DNA from: Dryococelus australis
Lineage: Eukaryota; Arthropoda; Insecta; Phasmatodea; Phasmatidae
Direction: 5' to 3'
DNA: 64,000 nucleotides
Assembly: GCA_029891345.1 (NCBI GenBank)
Contig: CM057009.1
Span: forward strand, 212,592,709 to 212,656,708
The first letter of the stretch is position 1. Every line of letters starts with the position of its first letter. The notes under the pieces were generated by a model. The model ran no database searches, was not told the origin of the DNA, and saw nothing but the letters and a program-made list of their open reading frames with translations. Shown here one piece after another: positions 1 through 12,960 of the stretch. A program made the translations under genes and the position numbers.

Positions 1-1339
1 CCTGTGTTCTCCAGTCATTTAAATGAGTTGGTGTTAGAAAATATTTTAGACTGCTTAAAATACGTAATACTGCACATGAGCTGAGATATTCAGGCTCTCC
101 AGCACGTCTTAACAACTTGTAGTACATTTTACAACATAACACATACATACACTTCCAAGCACGTGATAAGCAGTACATGGTGGATAATTATTAAATCTTA
201 AAATTGGCAGCTTCAAAATGTCTCGGCAAGCAAGAATAAAAGAATACCAGATATTTCAATTTAAGAAACAGTAATTATTCTGTATTTTTTGTGATATGGT
301 ACATGATATAAATACGGTTATGCGGGCATGCGGAACAAAGTCCGCCATAGGTGTAAGCTGATAAAATGCCTGAAAGCATGAAAAATAAGTTAAAGAATCT
401 TTCCAGACGGGTCATGAGTCTGCTTCGGTGGAGGTATACTCGGGAGGTGCGCGATACGTAAGAAAAAGGTTCCAGAATAATTATGTTATTGCAATGAAAA
501 TTACAAGTTCAAAGTTGCTTTACCTCCGAGTACGTGGACGCGTCCTACCCTGCTGCCCATCGAACCAAGGTTAAAAAGAGTAGCATCGTGTCGGTGATGC
601 TTCGTGACCGATGCCATACCAGTACAAACAAAATCCCTTGCAATATTCTTGAAATCAATTATGTGGAACATAACACTAGATGATGAAGATACATTCTTGA
701 ACATTAGGCTAGGCACTTACAATCAAAAAATGCTTAAAAATTACGACAGTGTTTTTATATCTAAAATTATTATTTTTAACCTACTCTCTTTTTGACCTGA
801 AAAAGGAACAAACGCATTATTAACTTTTTGATTTGTTTTAAAACATATTTTTTATATATCGTTTGCAATAAAATAATATAAGTATTCAAATTAAATATAT
901 AAGTAATTTCATACTGCAGAGTTCGAGCGTGACGCTTAGCACTGCTGGTGTCAACAAGTGAATGTTAGGTATTTCTGTTTTGCAGAGTTAGATTAGCTCA
1001 TTACTTTAATCTGATTACATTTAATGTAGACATTACGATGTACTAGTTAGTTTTCCAAAATGTTACGGGATTAGTCAGATCCATGTACCCACGTGGTTCA
1101 CTACTTGCACCTTCATTACGTTTTTATTTAGCGTAGGATTTGGCTACCTTCATGTGTAGCATGTTACTTTAATGTGGGGTTTATTTTAAAAGACTAAACA
1201 CTTTAATCAGCACTGGTAATTTAAAAATTCCCTTACAAATAAAGGTCATTGTTCTGATTCACTTTATTGCTCTAGAAGGTGTTGGCCTTCGGTAGAGAGC
1301 TGTGTGGCCTGCCCTATACATAGTCCACAAGATGGTGTG
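1..1339. other. Gene-poor AT-rich DNA
   Basis: I see no recognisable gene, RNA or repeat family here apart from one unassigned small reading frame at 501-716. The sequence is AT-rich with short homopolymers and no sustained coding signal. Confidence 0.5.
501..716 (-). CDS. Unrecognised 71-codon reading frame
   Basis: A small minus-strand frame starting MPSLMFKNVSSSSS. It is more GC-rich than its surroundings in its second half, where it reads GSMGSRVGRVHVLGG. The codons for VLGG span a GGAG/GTAAAG junction near 515, which fits a splice donor, so the 3' part could be an exon end. I recognise no family and it has no repeat partner in the window. It may well be chance; the case rests only on composition and the donor-like site. 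Confidence 0.15.
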   Translation of the reverse strand: MPSLMFKNVSSSSSVMFHIIDFKNIARDFVCTGMASVTKHHRHDATLFNLGSMGSRVGRVHVLGGKATLNL

Positions 1340-1429
1340 CTGCGCAGGTTGACTAGGGATAGTCATTGTGGCCCTTAATCATAATCAGAGCTTCGTCCAA
1401 ATATGATCCAGAGGTGATTTTCATCTGAG

Positions 1430-1520
1430 TTGGTCTGAGGTTAGTCCGGACTAGGGCTAGACTAACTATAGCATATTTATAAACCCCGATTATACTGAGA
1501 CTAACTTTAGTCGAAGGATC
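1430..1520. repeat. Palindromic TTAGTCCGGACTA repeat, copy 1
   Basis: TTAGTCCGGACTA at 1441-1453 is followed by TAACTATA and an AT-rich stretch, then GACTAACTTTAGTC near 1498. The same 13-mer, again followed by TAACTAT, recurs at 4158-4170. The CTAGTC/GACTAG-rich setting suggests the ends of a small non-autonomous DNA transposon. I could not pair inverted ends with confidence. Confidence 0.3.
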
Positions 1521-1842
1521 ATGGAAGTACACTGTTGCCAGGCTTACTGCGTATGTGCATTGCAGATTTTTGTCTGAAATAAAACCTTTACTATGAAAAT
1601 AGAGACTAGATAGTGCTAAGCACAATGTAACCAATTTACAAGAAATATATTTTTCCTTTTCAAATGTAATAAGTTAGTAATTTACAATAAGTGTTAATGT
1701 GTGTAACGACAAACAAAATATCATCTATTATACTGTGTGCTAAATTGAAAATAAAAGTAGAACATTTATAAATATGAATATGTTATACAAAGATATGGTA
1801 CTTTGGAAGCAAAAGGTTATATAAGAGGTTTCAACTGTCGTG

Positions 1843-3109
1843 GGTTGAACATTGCACTCGTGGCTGCTCGTTCGCTGGAAACTGCCCGTGACTTGAGGAC
1901 CAGCGAATACGAGATGCATCTGCGAGTGCAATGGGACCATGGCAACTTGGGTGCGGCGACTAACCGCAACTCATAGCGTCCCCAGGTGGCGGATAGGAGA
2001 TCACCAGGCTCTGGGGTGGCTGGAAATACTCCAATACCAGCCGTGGACCAAATGGTCGGTGCGAGAGCATCGTTGTCGTGGGCGTCGGGATCCTGGGTAG
2101 CTCAGTACGAGATGTCGAAGCACGTCTGTTGGCGGTGGCCCAACTATCAAAATGGGGAGGTGGATCTCGAGGTGCTGAAAAATGTGAAGTGTAGCGATAC
2201 TCACTGCTGGATTCTGCAGGCAGTCGACTGTGGATGTGTGATGAATGGATTGGAATGTATCGGACCTTGGAAGCACCACCGATGTCAGCCTTCACTCCTG
2301 GGCCAGTGGCGGCTTCGCCACTGCTGTAGGTAGGTCCCAGATGTCTTGTGTATCCTAGACCGACGGACTATTTCGGAGGATGGTGAGGAGGTGGCTCCCC
2401 CGATTGCTGGTTCCTGCCTTCACCCATGGAGTGGAGAATCTGATGTCGGCGTGGAGGAGGGAAAATAGATTCGGTACCATGGCAAAGCTGTCTGGTTTTC
2501 CGATGCACACAGCGAGAAACAGGGATGTCCCTGCATCCAATTACTTCTGTCGGTGCTGCAGTACTGGTTCACCTGCACTGCAGTATTGACAGTAGTTAAA
2601 TGTCAAGGGCGCTTGTACCCACATGATGAATGGCATCGGCATGGGGGCTATTCTGTCCCCCGCAATACACACCAGCTGCACACTCATTTCATTTAATTTC
2701 ACCCTACATCAAACCAACAGAAGTCTTTCTTCCCGAACTAACAAATACCCTACTTTATCCAGCCCTAATCGAGTTAAAAGGAATTAAATTTTTATCCTCC
2801 ACGACTGTTGCATATATTTTTCACAGCCCTCTCCACTTTACCTGGTTTGCTATGCTCTTCCATCTAGCCCCTTCTTCTTTCGGAGTGTGCACAAAGCTAC
2901 AATTGCGGCCATGACACTACGAGCCTGCTCATACGATGCATGTGCCCATTATAATAATTAAACCCGACCTAAGGACTGTAGTGCTTACTCTGAGATGCAT
3001 CCCATTATCTAACCGACTTAGCTACTAACATGCATGCCAGAGGGCATACAGAACGGTGAAGGTGCCCATACTGGCGGAGCGAGATTTGGGAGCTAGCCAG
3101 AAAAAAAAA
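1843..3109 (+). mobile_element. 1.27 kb interspersed repeat, copy 1 (non-LTR-like 3' end)
   Basis: This segment recurs in the same orientation at 52364-53619 with high similarity along its whole length. Both copies open with GAACAT..CTCGTGGCT and end in CCAG followed by a run of 8-9 A, as expected for the 3' end of a non-LTR retrotransposon inserted by target-primed reverse transcription. Open frames exist (for example 1986-2333) but they are not conserved in the other copy and show no RT motif. It could be a 5'-truncated LINE 3' untranslated region or a long SINE; I cannot choose. Confidence 0.55.
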
Positions 3110-3596
3110 TTCAACATTTCAAAAGAATTTGATTATTTCTGTTCAAAAATGATGCTCTCGATAATATGCTGAGTTATTTTCTGTCTGCATGTTTAAACAA
3201 ATCACAGTCATATAGTTTCATTTACAAATCTTTTTTTTTTTACTATCGCTCACACACCATTTTGCCAAGTGAGAATACCTAGCAACAACCATTTTTTTTC
3301 ACTATGTTAATGTCACTTTATTAGTTTTAACCTTGTTTTTATAACTATCATATGTTGAAAACCGGATACTATCATATATTGTAATATTGCAGGACAGAGA
3401 ACGATAAAATTAATATACTAATATCTTATTATTCCATAATGATTTGTTAAATTTTGATAGCACACCCCTATGCATTGGTAATCCGGGCTGGTTTCGTTTT
3501 AATACACCAATACTGTCTTTATAATGATTTTAAATGTGTATCGTTATGCTAAATATATTACAAATATACATTATAAAATTGTTAAAATACTACTTC

Positions 3597-3668
3597 TCAG
3601 GCGAGAGTCGAACTCGCATACTGGAGCACAAGAACCCACTACTTTACCAATGAGCTACCAGTATTTGC
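3597..3668 (-). tRNA. tRNA-like sequence or tRNA pseudogene
   Basis: Read on the minus strand, TGGTAGCTCATTGGTAAAG matches an internal A box/D arm, and GCGAG-TTCGACT-CTCGC forms a perfect five-pair T arm with a B box. The spacing is tRNA-like, and the middle could present a CTT or TTG anticodon depending on register. The expected acceptor stem does not pair: the 5' ATACTGG instead complements an internal CCAGTAT. That makes a functional tRNA unlikely. A tRNA pseudogene or the head of a tRNA-derived SINE is more likely. Confidence 0.45.
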
Positions 3669-4019
3669 ACTTTGTTTAGTATACTTTACTTATATATTTA
3701 CAAATTTGTATTTGAATTCTCTTTGAGAATATTAATATCACGCCTCGTAAGAATCTGTTTTCAGAAAAGGCATTTGATTGAAACAGAAATAGAAAGGCAT
3801 TGCTGTAGCTAAAAACTGATATAGGTATTTTTGAGCATATTAGGTATAATTCCTTTGAATTATGATTCATGGGACATTTCGTTTACAAGGTCGGCATATT
3901 TTTGCACACAGATTGACAGAATCGGCTTTAAACGTAATTGTTATGTTTCGTGAACTTTATCTAGCTTTCACTGGCATGTAATTTTAATGAAACTGTTTTA
4001 TTTTATGTTCGCCACGTTT

Positions 4020-4200
4020 AGTTTTGACTTTAATACTTCGTTAGTCCTACCCTCAGTCGTGACTAAAAGTTAGGCTGTACTATGCAAGATTATTCACGGA
4101 CTAGCAATAATAATGCCATCTGAATACAAAAAATTTTGGTCGGAGGATGATCTTTCCTTAGTCCGGACTAAAAATAACTATGAATAAGGCACTGTACTGC
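4020..4200. repeat. Palindromic TTAGTCCGGACTA repeat, copy 2
   Basis: TTAGTCCGGACTA at 4158-4170 followed by TAACTATGAATAAG repeats the arrangement at 1441. CGTGACTAAAAGTTAG near 4060 is roughly the reverse complement of the CTAACTTTAGTC stretch near copy 1. The segment may be an end of a small DNA transposon that ends with GGCACTG near 4192. Confidence 0.25.
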
Positions 4201-5057
4201 TGGCCGCGGACGGTGTAAGAGGGAGTATACAAATTAGGGCATGATGCATTGACGAATAACAGTACGTAGTATTTTTGTTGGTTTAAGAAAAAAATTTATT
4301 ATTGCATGCTCTTATATCTTGTACATTCATTTAAAATTCTTCCACGAGCCACCAATTTGATTAAACTATAATACAAACAACATTATGATAATGCACCTAT
4401 TTGGGATAGTTGCAAGACTGCTGCACTGGCATATGTCATCTGCCATCCAGGGGCCCAGATAAAATACATGTTTCTATGGGTGCAACGCAAAATCTGCACT
4501 TGTGTTGCACCAGAATGGAATTAAATTAGAACAAACAGAGATGCAAGCAGTTGCGCACCAATGCAAAATCCAGAGAAATCTCCTCCCAGGCAGATACCTC
4601 GGCTCAAGTGCAATTGCTCTCTCTGCACAGTCGCAGTCGACACATGTAGCTAATGAGCAACATGACTATCATTTTGTAATTGTCACAAAATACGATTTGG
4701 ATAATTGGTGGCATTGGCAAATTGTGTAAATTTCTACATTAGAGTGATTTCAACAAGAAATTGAAATTTAAAAAATGACATTTGTGTTTGGGTGTACAGA
4801 CATTCAGGTGGAGCATGCTTGATTATTACATGTACAGCAGCATCCAATTACTTTACGACACATGAATATTCTGGCTTTGTTTTGATGACACTCAAAAATC
4901 ACAAGTTGTTTTTTTTTTAACAATATCACACAGTAAATTGAATTACAGGTAGAATAGATAAAGGGGGTTTTCTGAGAGTGCTTCTGACTTAACTTTTCAC
5001 ATACAACACTTTTATTTCCATCAAAATAGTCCAAAAATATAATTTTGTTGAGGTACT

Positions 5058-6753
5058 TGACGTGGACCATGTCCCCTGGCCCTAAGTCCATTCACCAAAC
5101 TGCCATCTAGCATCTGAATACAGTCATATCTGCACTGAATCTGGGTGTTGTAACCGAAGCCACCATCCCGCGTGTGTGCACATATGTGTACTGTGCAGTG
5201 CGGTTTAGTGTAAAATGTTGTGTATTTTACTTTATAGGTAAATATTGTTTAAATTCAGTGAGTGCATCGCACATATCTATCACCCATTCGGTATAGTGCA
5301 CCTGTTGCGTTATTTTTATTCTGCAGTGCTTGTTATGTTATTAATTGATATGTTGTGTTCCAGTGCAAGTGTCATGCCATGTGTTGTATTATTAATATTG
5401 TCCCATTGCAACCTTACTTACATGTAAGTACAGAGGCAAATCGGCTAGAAATATTTTAAGGTGCAATGTTTTGTTTCAGTAATGTTTTATTTTAGTTGAG
5501 TGTTATTATTATAACAGGTGTAATAAAACCTATGCGCTCCATGAGCCACATATTTAGTACACTTGTTTATGGACTTACATAATACGTAAACAAACTGTAC
5601 CAGCGCAGAGTGCCAATATTAATAGGATATTATTAGGATATAAATCACATGACAAACACATCGCATTAATAAACTGTCAACCATAACCTAAAAGGAGCAT
5701 ACTGAAATACTGGCCAATGCCAGTAATACTAACCGTTCGACCATCGAACCAACCGATGCATATGTTGCACTCGACCACATGGCCGGAAAAGTAAGAAATA
5801 TAATAAGTTTTGTTGTGTGTGTCCCAAGGGTTTGTAGTTAGTTATAAAATGTTTTGACCTTAATGTTATGCATATTCAAATATACAATTAATGAATTCAA
5901 AGTGTATATAAATATCCGGTGAAAGCAGGTACAAAAGTGAGGTTAGATTGCCACGGAATTACAGCGGTTGAACATGTAATTTTGTTTTGGTAATTGTTAC
6001 ACATAACATTTTTGCTTCATAAGGAATAATGTACTAGTGATTACATTCCATTGGCCCTCTGGACAGATATCAATTGATTTTTCATTTTAAATATACATAT
6101 TAAATCCTGTAAATTGATGTGTTGGTGGCAGTCGCAGCCAATGAGAGGGACCCATGCCCAATTCTTATTAGTCTGGTACTCGTCTTCATGTGAGGTCGCA
6201 GCTGTGCCGCGGAGCTCCGGGCAATTCAACTTTTTAATACCAATCATATTTAATTTCCGTCTTGTAACATGCTTTCATTGGTACTGTTTATCGTCTAGCT
6301 AGCCCAGAGTCAGTGCCACCTCACAACTCGCTCCGTATTGCAAACAGCCAGGACGTCAAATGCACCATAAGTTCATGTAGGCCTACGACCATTTTACAGC
6401 TTCCGAGTCATCCTTGCTTTAATGGTGATCTTGTAATTTCAGTGATCCGTGTTGATAGAAACATTTTAATAAGCCTACGTGACAGAATACCGGCATATTT
6501 ATTTATTCCAGCTGCATCCTGGCTGCTTATTGCAACCTTTTCACTTGAGAAATCACGTGAGTAATTCATGGCATTGGAAGGACAGAATAGTTCATTTCAA
6601 AGTGTGTATTGGCAACTGGAGGAGGCCAACAGCTCCCACTAGGTCGAGGCACAACTTGATACAGCACAACAGACTTTGTCGCAGCTTGGGAGTCAGCATG
6701 GTAACCACTTCATTGCCCTCTCTTTTATACAGGCGGAGTCACCACTAGGGAGG
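5058..6753 (+). repeat. LTR A, outer 5' LTR, 3'-truncated
   Basis: It starts TGACGTGGACCATGTCCCC, close to the starts of LTRs B, C and G, and aligns with B and C along its length. Shared landmarks include GTGTAAAATGTTGTGTATTTT near 5210 and TTCATGTAGGCCTAC near 6370. The match stops near 6753, about 130 bp short of the LTR end defined by LTR C, where the sequence passes directly into the 3' internal remnant. The end of the LTR, the primer site and the 5' internal region are therefore deleted at this junction. Confidence 0.7.
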
Positions 6754-8326
6754 TCTGCGAGTGAGAACGGGCCAACTCCAGCAGCACCATGGAATACTGC
6801 AGTGTACTGTGTGACACTGATGTCATTATCATGTCTGCGCATCCATGCAGGTAATGCCCAGTGACAAGGTACCACTTGCACTGAGGATGCTGGAGCCAGA
6901 AATGCAAGAGTATCAACAAGAGAGACAATGTGACACAGTGCGGCATTGAAAGTATAAGTGTGGCGCCCATGCTGCCATCTCTAATGTGTGCGGTCATGAC
7001 CAACCGACCGAAAACAACACTTGCTCGTTCGAGCGATCTCATTGCCATACGACCCGTCGTGGGTGAAACCAAAACACGCAGTATTGTGTTTCTACACAGG
7101 GTGGACAGAAACTGCCCAGGAGATCCAGAACACGGTTCGTGCACAAAGCATGTGCAACAAATACAACCACCACCATGCTAACAACAAACATGCCGGCAGT
7201 TAGGCAAGTTAGTTTGACATATTGCACGTGAAAACTGTGAATTAAGAATGCTGTGTTTAATGTGTAAACATTGCTCCCAAACCACATGGCCACAGCATAC
7301 ATGTCCGCACGTGAAAATTAAGCAGGATTCCAGGCCACCAAGGAGTCACATCAGTGTGTAAACTTTTGACAGTTCAACAAGTGACATTCCATTCCCGGAA
7401 TAAAAATCTTTGTTTCAACACCATTCACACCTGCTGTTTTGAAGTTGACAACATGTGCAATTCTGCCGCATGTATTTGTTTACATTTGGCCCAAGTTCAT
7501 CAACTTGCTATGCAGCAGAGGAGGGGTGGATAGTCACCCTTACTTCCCCTCTTTCTTCTGAGCCTTCACTTCTCACCATCTTTTCATTACAGTGCATCGG
7601 GTGGAAGAACTTCACCCTCCTCCCTGCAATCGTCATCATTACGCCGAATATAACAATGCCATGTGTGGAGTTGTTGCGTCGCCCATGCAACAGCACGTCC
7701 TTCATTATTATTGTTTCATCATTTGTAAAAATAGAGATGATGTTGAACCCCGTGCGACACTCCTGAGACTCTCGACATATGAATGTCAACAAGGGATCTA
7801 GCAGGGAATACACTGAGGAAGTACAACATCTGTTCACTGGACATTTTATTTTGTTCTGGCGGCTCTCCATAGTGGGCCAACAAAAGACAGCTTAACTCGC
7901 CAGGCGATGGTCCCACCCACATGTGTCGTGATGCTATGGTGCTGCCTACCATTCTTTGGGTGTCTGCTGCAGTTAGGCCATTGCTTCACGATGGAATGCC
8001 TGTGTTCCTAAACTGCTTCACCCACATTTTTCAGCAGTGTTTGCGGATCAGGGGTGGAAGAGCTCTTCTCCCCTCCCCCACACTCTCATTGATTTTGTAT
8101 CATCAGTCGTGCCGCGTGCACAGCTTGCGTGCTGCAGTGGAATGCCCAACGCAGCTGTCACAACATGGCTGGCAATGCAGGAGCAACACCAGCAGCACTA
8201 CCCACTTTCAACTCAGCGTGCCTACAACTTACGACCGTGAAGGCAGTTACGCCTGCCCCGGCGGTGTTGCATTGAAGAAGATAGATGATTTCGAGTGAAC
8301 AGCCTCAAAAAGAAGAAGGGAGTGTA
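6754..8326 (+). pseudogene. Gypsy internal remnant 1 (distal Pol tail, polypurine tract)
   Basis: This 1.57 kb segment matches 11365-12960. Near its 3' end one frame reads STQRAYNLRP (about 8205-8240). A YNLRPR-like motif is a common ending of Gypsy Pol proteins and also occurs near the end of the plus-strand element at about 20190. The purine tract at 8307-8322 lies just before LTR B. The upstream frames are interrupted by stops. No protease, RT or integrase motif remains, so it represents the region between integrase and the 3' LTR. Confidence 0.6.
8307..8322 (+). other. Polypurine tract before LTR B
   Basis: AAAAAGAAGAAGGGAG lies four bases before the TGAAGTGGACC start of LTR B. Retroelements prime plus-strand DNA synthesis from such a tract. 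Confidence 0.65.
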
Positions 8327-10136
8327 TGAAGTGGACCACGTCTGTTTATCACGCCACAATTTAGCATCTGCTACAATAATATCTGCATTGTGTGTGGGCA
8401 TTTTAGCAGAAGCCACCGTCCGGCGAGTGTGCCTGTGTCGGTACCATGCTGTGCAGTTTAATGTAAAATGTTGTGTATTTTACTTTAAAGGTAAATATTG
8501 TTTAATTTCAGTGAGTATGTCGCACATAACTACCACCTGTGCGATATAGTAAACCTGTTGTGCTTGTTTAGAATCTGAAGGGCTTGTTGTGTTATTAAGA
8601 GTTGTGTTGTGTTCCAGTACAAGTGTCCAGCCATGTGTAGTATTATTATTATTGTCCTCTTGCAACCTTGCCTACATGTAAGTACAGAGGCAAATAGTCT
8701 AGATATATTTTACAATGCAAAATGTTTTATTAATATTTTATTTTAGTTGAGTGTTATTATTATGTCACATCATAAATTCTATGCATTCCGCGCGCCATCT
8801 ATTTTGGACACTTGGTTATAGTCTTACATAATATGTAAACAAACTATGCCAGCAGAGTGAAAATATTAATTGGAGATTATTAGTATACAAATTACATGAC
8901 AAACACATCACAATAATAAACTGCCAAACGTAACCTAATAGGATAGTACTGAAGTACTGGCCAATAGTCATAATGAATGTTCCTCTCTCGAAACAACTGG
9001 TGCACATGGTGCCATCGACCACATGGCCAGAAAATAAGAAATGTAATGTTTTGTAGTATGTGTTCTACAGGATTGTATTTAGTTATAAAATGTTTTGACA
9101 TTAATTTTATGTATTTTTAAATAGACAATTAAGTTCGGGAGGAGTTCCGGTGAGTATAAACGGCCTGTAAAAGCCAGTACAAAAAACATGTTTTTTTTTT
9201 GCCACGGAATTACAGTGTTTGAATATGTATTTTTATTTCTGTAATTTTACATGTATCATTTTTGATTCGTAAGGAAGTATGTATTAGTAATAACATTCCA
9301 TCAGCCCTCTGGCCAGACATACTATTAAATTTTTCATTTTTAATATAATTATTAAATCACCACATGATATGTTGCCGGAAGTTGCAGCCAATGAGAGGGC
9401 CTCAGGCCCAATGCTAGTTAGTCTGGTACTCGTCTTCACGTGAGGTGGCCGTTGTGCTGCGGGGCTCCGAGCAATTCAACTTTTTAATACCAGTCATATT
9501 TAATTTCTGTCTTGAAGCGAAATTTTATTGGAACTGTTTATCGTCTTACTAGCCCAGAGTCAGCGCCACTTCACAACCAGGTCCATATTGTACATGGCCA
9601 GGACATCAATTGCACCATAAGTTCATGAAGGCCTACAGCCATTTTACAGCTTCGGAGCCTGCCTTGCTTTAACTGCGATCTTGTAATTTCAGTGATCTGT
9701 GTTGAGAAAAATATTTAAATTAATTTATGTAACGGAATACCAGCGTATTTATTTATCGCAGACACATCCCGGCTGCTTATTAAAACTTTTCACTTGAGAA
9801 ACCACGAGAGTAATTCATTGCGTTGGGAGGCCAGAACAGCCCATTTCAAAATGCGTATTGGCGTCTGGAGTAGGCCGACAGCCCCCACTTCACGAGGCAC
9901 AACTGGATATAGCACAACGGAGATTGTCGTAGAACTGGGATGCAGCATGGTAACCACTTGATTGCCCCCTCTTTTATAGAGGCGGAGTGATTACCGGCAA
10001 GGCCACATGGGCTGTCGGTGTACACGACCCCAACTTGTTCTCGTGCTCGCTAGCACTGGCACCCATCCCCGGATTTCCTAATGAAAAACCATATTTTCCT
10101 GTAATTTCCCCCTGGAGACCGACTCAACCACCAAAA
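8327..10136 (+). repeat. LTR B, middle LTR of the array
   Basis: It starts TGAAGTGGACCACGTC after a polypurine tract and aligns with LTR C to about 10136. It carries the conserved late block CTGGCACCCATCCCCGG near 10050. The segment AAAATGTTGTGTATTTTAC near 8465 is shared with LTR A and deleted in C. A candidate tRNA primer site, TGGCTTGGCGTTCTG, begins at 10138, two bases past the inferred end; I could not assign the tRNA. Confidence 0.7.
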
Positions 10137-12960
10137 ATGGCTTGGCGTTCTGTGTGGCTTTACATACCGCCACTTTGACTTATGTCAAATGGCTTGCACT
10201 TCCATGTGGATTGTGCATACCGCCATGTTCGTCGCGTCTTCAGCGGACAAGTGAATCCAGGTTCCCGTATCATTTCAATAATTTCCTTGTATTTTAGGGT
10301 CTTTCCTCATTCCTAATAATTGTTTATGTTTTGTGCGCCACATGAGATCACGTGTTCTTATGTTTCCTGTCCTTTAAGCCCTGGCTCAACATTTTCTGCT
10401 ACTGTTGGTAATATATAATGTGCTAATTCCAGTTGGAGTCATAATGTCAAGAAATATCGATGAGAAAATCATCATAAAACCAACCATGTGTTACTTCGCG
10501 CCAAAATTGCAGTTTTCCCTTGGGACAATGCAAGTCGGACATCTTGGAACAGAACTTCACGAGTAGCATCAGACAACATCCGCCATCTTGGCACCAGCAG
10601 AGGGGAAGTGCGTCACCTGTCGCCCCCTTCCTTCTACGCAGCATCAAGCCAGCAGTAACCACCCCTCCTGTGCTGTGCTCCACTGGGTGTAGTTGCGCGC
10701 CAAGCGACGACGTGGTTGGGTGAGGAGGATCAAGAACATGTGACTACTGCGCCATATTGATCAGAACATCCGTGTCCCAAAACTCATACAATGGGCTCTA
10801 AGTTCGATGAACGGACCGTGATTGTCCACAGTGTGGCAAGTTAAAATGAATGTGAATCCTTATGGGGCACACTTCCATCTGCAGCTGATCATCTGTCCCC
10901 ACTCTATCAGCCCCAGCATGCCGGGAAAAACGATACCAATATACCGCTCGAAGGACATATGCCCTGGGATGGGAGCCTGCATCGTACATTGCCGATGGTG
11001 TTAATACTATTTCCAAGTGTAGTGCGCAATTGCAGAAATCGGGGAAACACCGGATATAAACAACGGGCATTTCCTGTGCAACATATATGTATATCTACTG
11101 TGAAACTGGCATTTCTCGCATCACGTCTTTTCACATCTGCATTCAACTCCACTGCCGCCCTGCTTCTGAATCAGCGTGAAGTATGTGCGGTCACTCATCC
11201 ACGAAATGGACAAGGACCAGAATCCATTACCTCTACACCGAGTGAAAATCTACATTCTCTGCTAAAAATATATCTGAACAGCAACCTGCAACAACTGTCA
11301 GCCATGCCCACATTAAGATGTAAACAATGAGCCATGCGGCCAGCCGGCCCAACCATTACCAGCCTCAGCTGCCATGCCTGCGAGCGAGAACGGGTTAACT
11401 CCAGACTCCAGCAGCACCTCGGAATACTGCAGCGGTCTGAGGGACACCAATGCCATCATCATGTCTGCGCATACATGCAGATACTGCCCAGTAACAAGGT
11501 ACCACTGGCAGAGTGGGTGCCGGAGCTGGACACGCAAGATTCTCAACAAGAGAGATGCAGTCAAGGACAGCATTGAAAGTATAAGTGCGACGCCCATGCT
11601 GCCATCTCTAGTGTGTGCAGTCAGGACCGACCAACCGAAAACAACACTCGCTCGTTCGAGCAATCTCATTGCCATACCACCTGTTGCGGGTGAAACAAAG
11701 CATGCCATATTGTGTTTGTACATAGTGTGGAATGAAACAGCCCAGGAAGTCCAGTACACGGTTTGTGTGCAAAGCAAGTGCAATGGATACAACCACCACC
11801 ACAATGACAACAAACATGCCGCCAGTTAGGCATGTCAGTTCGACATATTGCATGTGAACACTGAGAATCAAGAACACTGTGTTTGGTGTGTAAACATTGC
11901 TACCCTCCCACATGGCCACAGCACACGTGTCCTAGCATGAAAATTAAGCAGGGTCCCAGGCCACCAAGATATCGCATCAGTGCATAAACTTTTGACAGTT
12001 CAAACAGTTACATTCCATTCCCGGGAAAAGAACCTTCATATCAACACCATTCAAACTTACTGTTTCGGAGTTGACAGCACATGCAATTCAGCTGCATTTG
12101 TTTACATTCGGCCCAAGTTCATCGATTTGCTATGCAGCAGAGTAGGTGTGGCCAGTCGCCCCTACTTCCCCTCTTTCTTATGTACCTTCACTTTTCCACG
12201 TCTTTTCATCATGGTGTGTCTTGCAGAAGAACTTCACCCTCCTCCCTTCACCATGCATCATCACTCCGAATGTAACAATGCCATGTGCAGTGTTGCTGCA
12301 TTGTCCATGCAATAGCACAAACTTCATTATCATTTTTTATCATTTGTAAACAAGGTGATGGAGTTACACCCCGTGCGACATTTCTGCTCGACATCTATAT
12401 GTCAACAAGGGATCCAGCGCGGGTACACCGAGGATGGGTATACTTCTGTTCGCTGGACATTTCTTTTGTTTCAGTAGCTCCCCGCAGTTACAGAAACAAA
12501 CTAGGCAGGCCACCTGAAGAAGGCATAGCTCTCCAGGTGATGGTCCTATGCACATGTATCGTGATGCTATGGTGACGCAGGCCATTCTTTGGGTGTCTGC
12601 AGCAGTTATGCCATTGTTTCAAGATGGTACGCCTGCATGCCTTAATTGCTCCATCCATATTTTTTGTAGCAGCGGTAGTGGGTCAGGGATACAAGAGCTA
12701 TCCTCCCCTCCCCCATGCAATCATTTATTTTGTCTCATCTGTCGTGTCATATGCACAAATTGTAGGCTGCAGTGGAGTGTCTAATGCAGAAGTCACAACA
12801 CGGCCAGCCACGCGGGAGCAACATCAGCAGTCTCACCTACTTTCACCTCAGCATGCCTACAACCTGTGTCTGTGGAGGCAGTTATGCCAGCCACGGCGGT
12901 GTTGCAGTAAAGAAGACAGTTGATGTCTAGTGAACTGCCTCAAAAAAGGGAGGGGGCTTA
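10137..12960 (+). pseudogene. Gypsy internal remnant 2
   Basis: The segment lies between LTR B and the polypurine tract of LTR C. The first part (10137-11364) has no counterpart in remnant 1 and may hold the leader and a decayed gag start, but I recognise no Gag core. The second part (11365-12960) matches remnant 1. It includes a 151-codon frame at 11374-11829 and the degraded tail motif AYNLC near 12855. AAAAAAGGGAGGGGG at 12942-12956 is the polypurine tract. RT, RNase H and integrase are absent, so it is a deletion derivative. Confidence 0.6.
12942..12956 (+). other. Polypurine tract before LTR C
   Basis: AAAAAAGGGAGGGGG is followed by CTTA and then TGATGTTGACC, the start of LTR C. Placement relative to the LTR is the same as at LTR B. 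Confidence 0.65.

Larger units (their letters stand above)
3110..5053. other. Gene-poor DNA left of the three-LTR array
   Basis: No protein-coding gene is supported. It contains a tRNA-like sequence near 3597-3668, the second palindromic repeat near 4158, and AT-rich DNA. It ends at TACT (5054-5057), the left target duplication of the LTR array. Confidence 0.5.

Noticed and set aside
2001-2333. Overlapping frames of 92-115 codons in the 1.27 kb repeat
   Set aside because: The second copy (52364-53619) does not keep the same frames, so they are chance openings in a GC-rich repeat.
11313-11813. 166-codon minus-strand frame in internal remnant 2
   Set aside because: The opposite strand is also open and fits the direction of the element, with the YNLRP ending, polypurine tract and LTR. 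The counterpart in remnant 1 has different ends.
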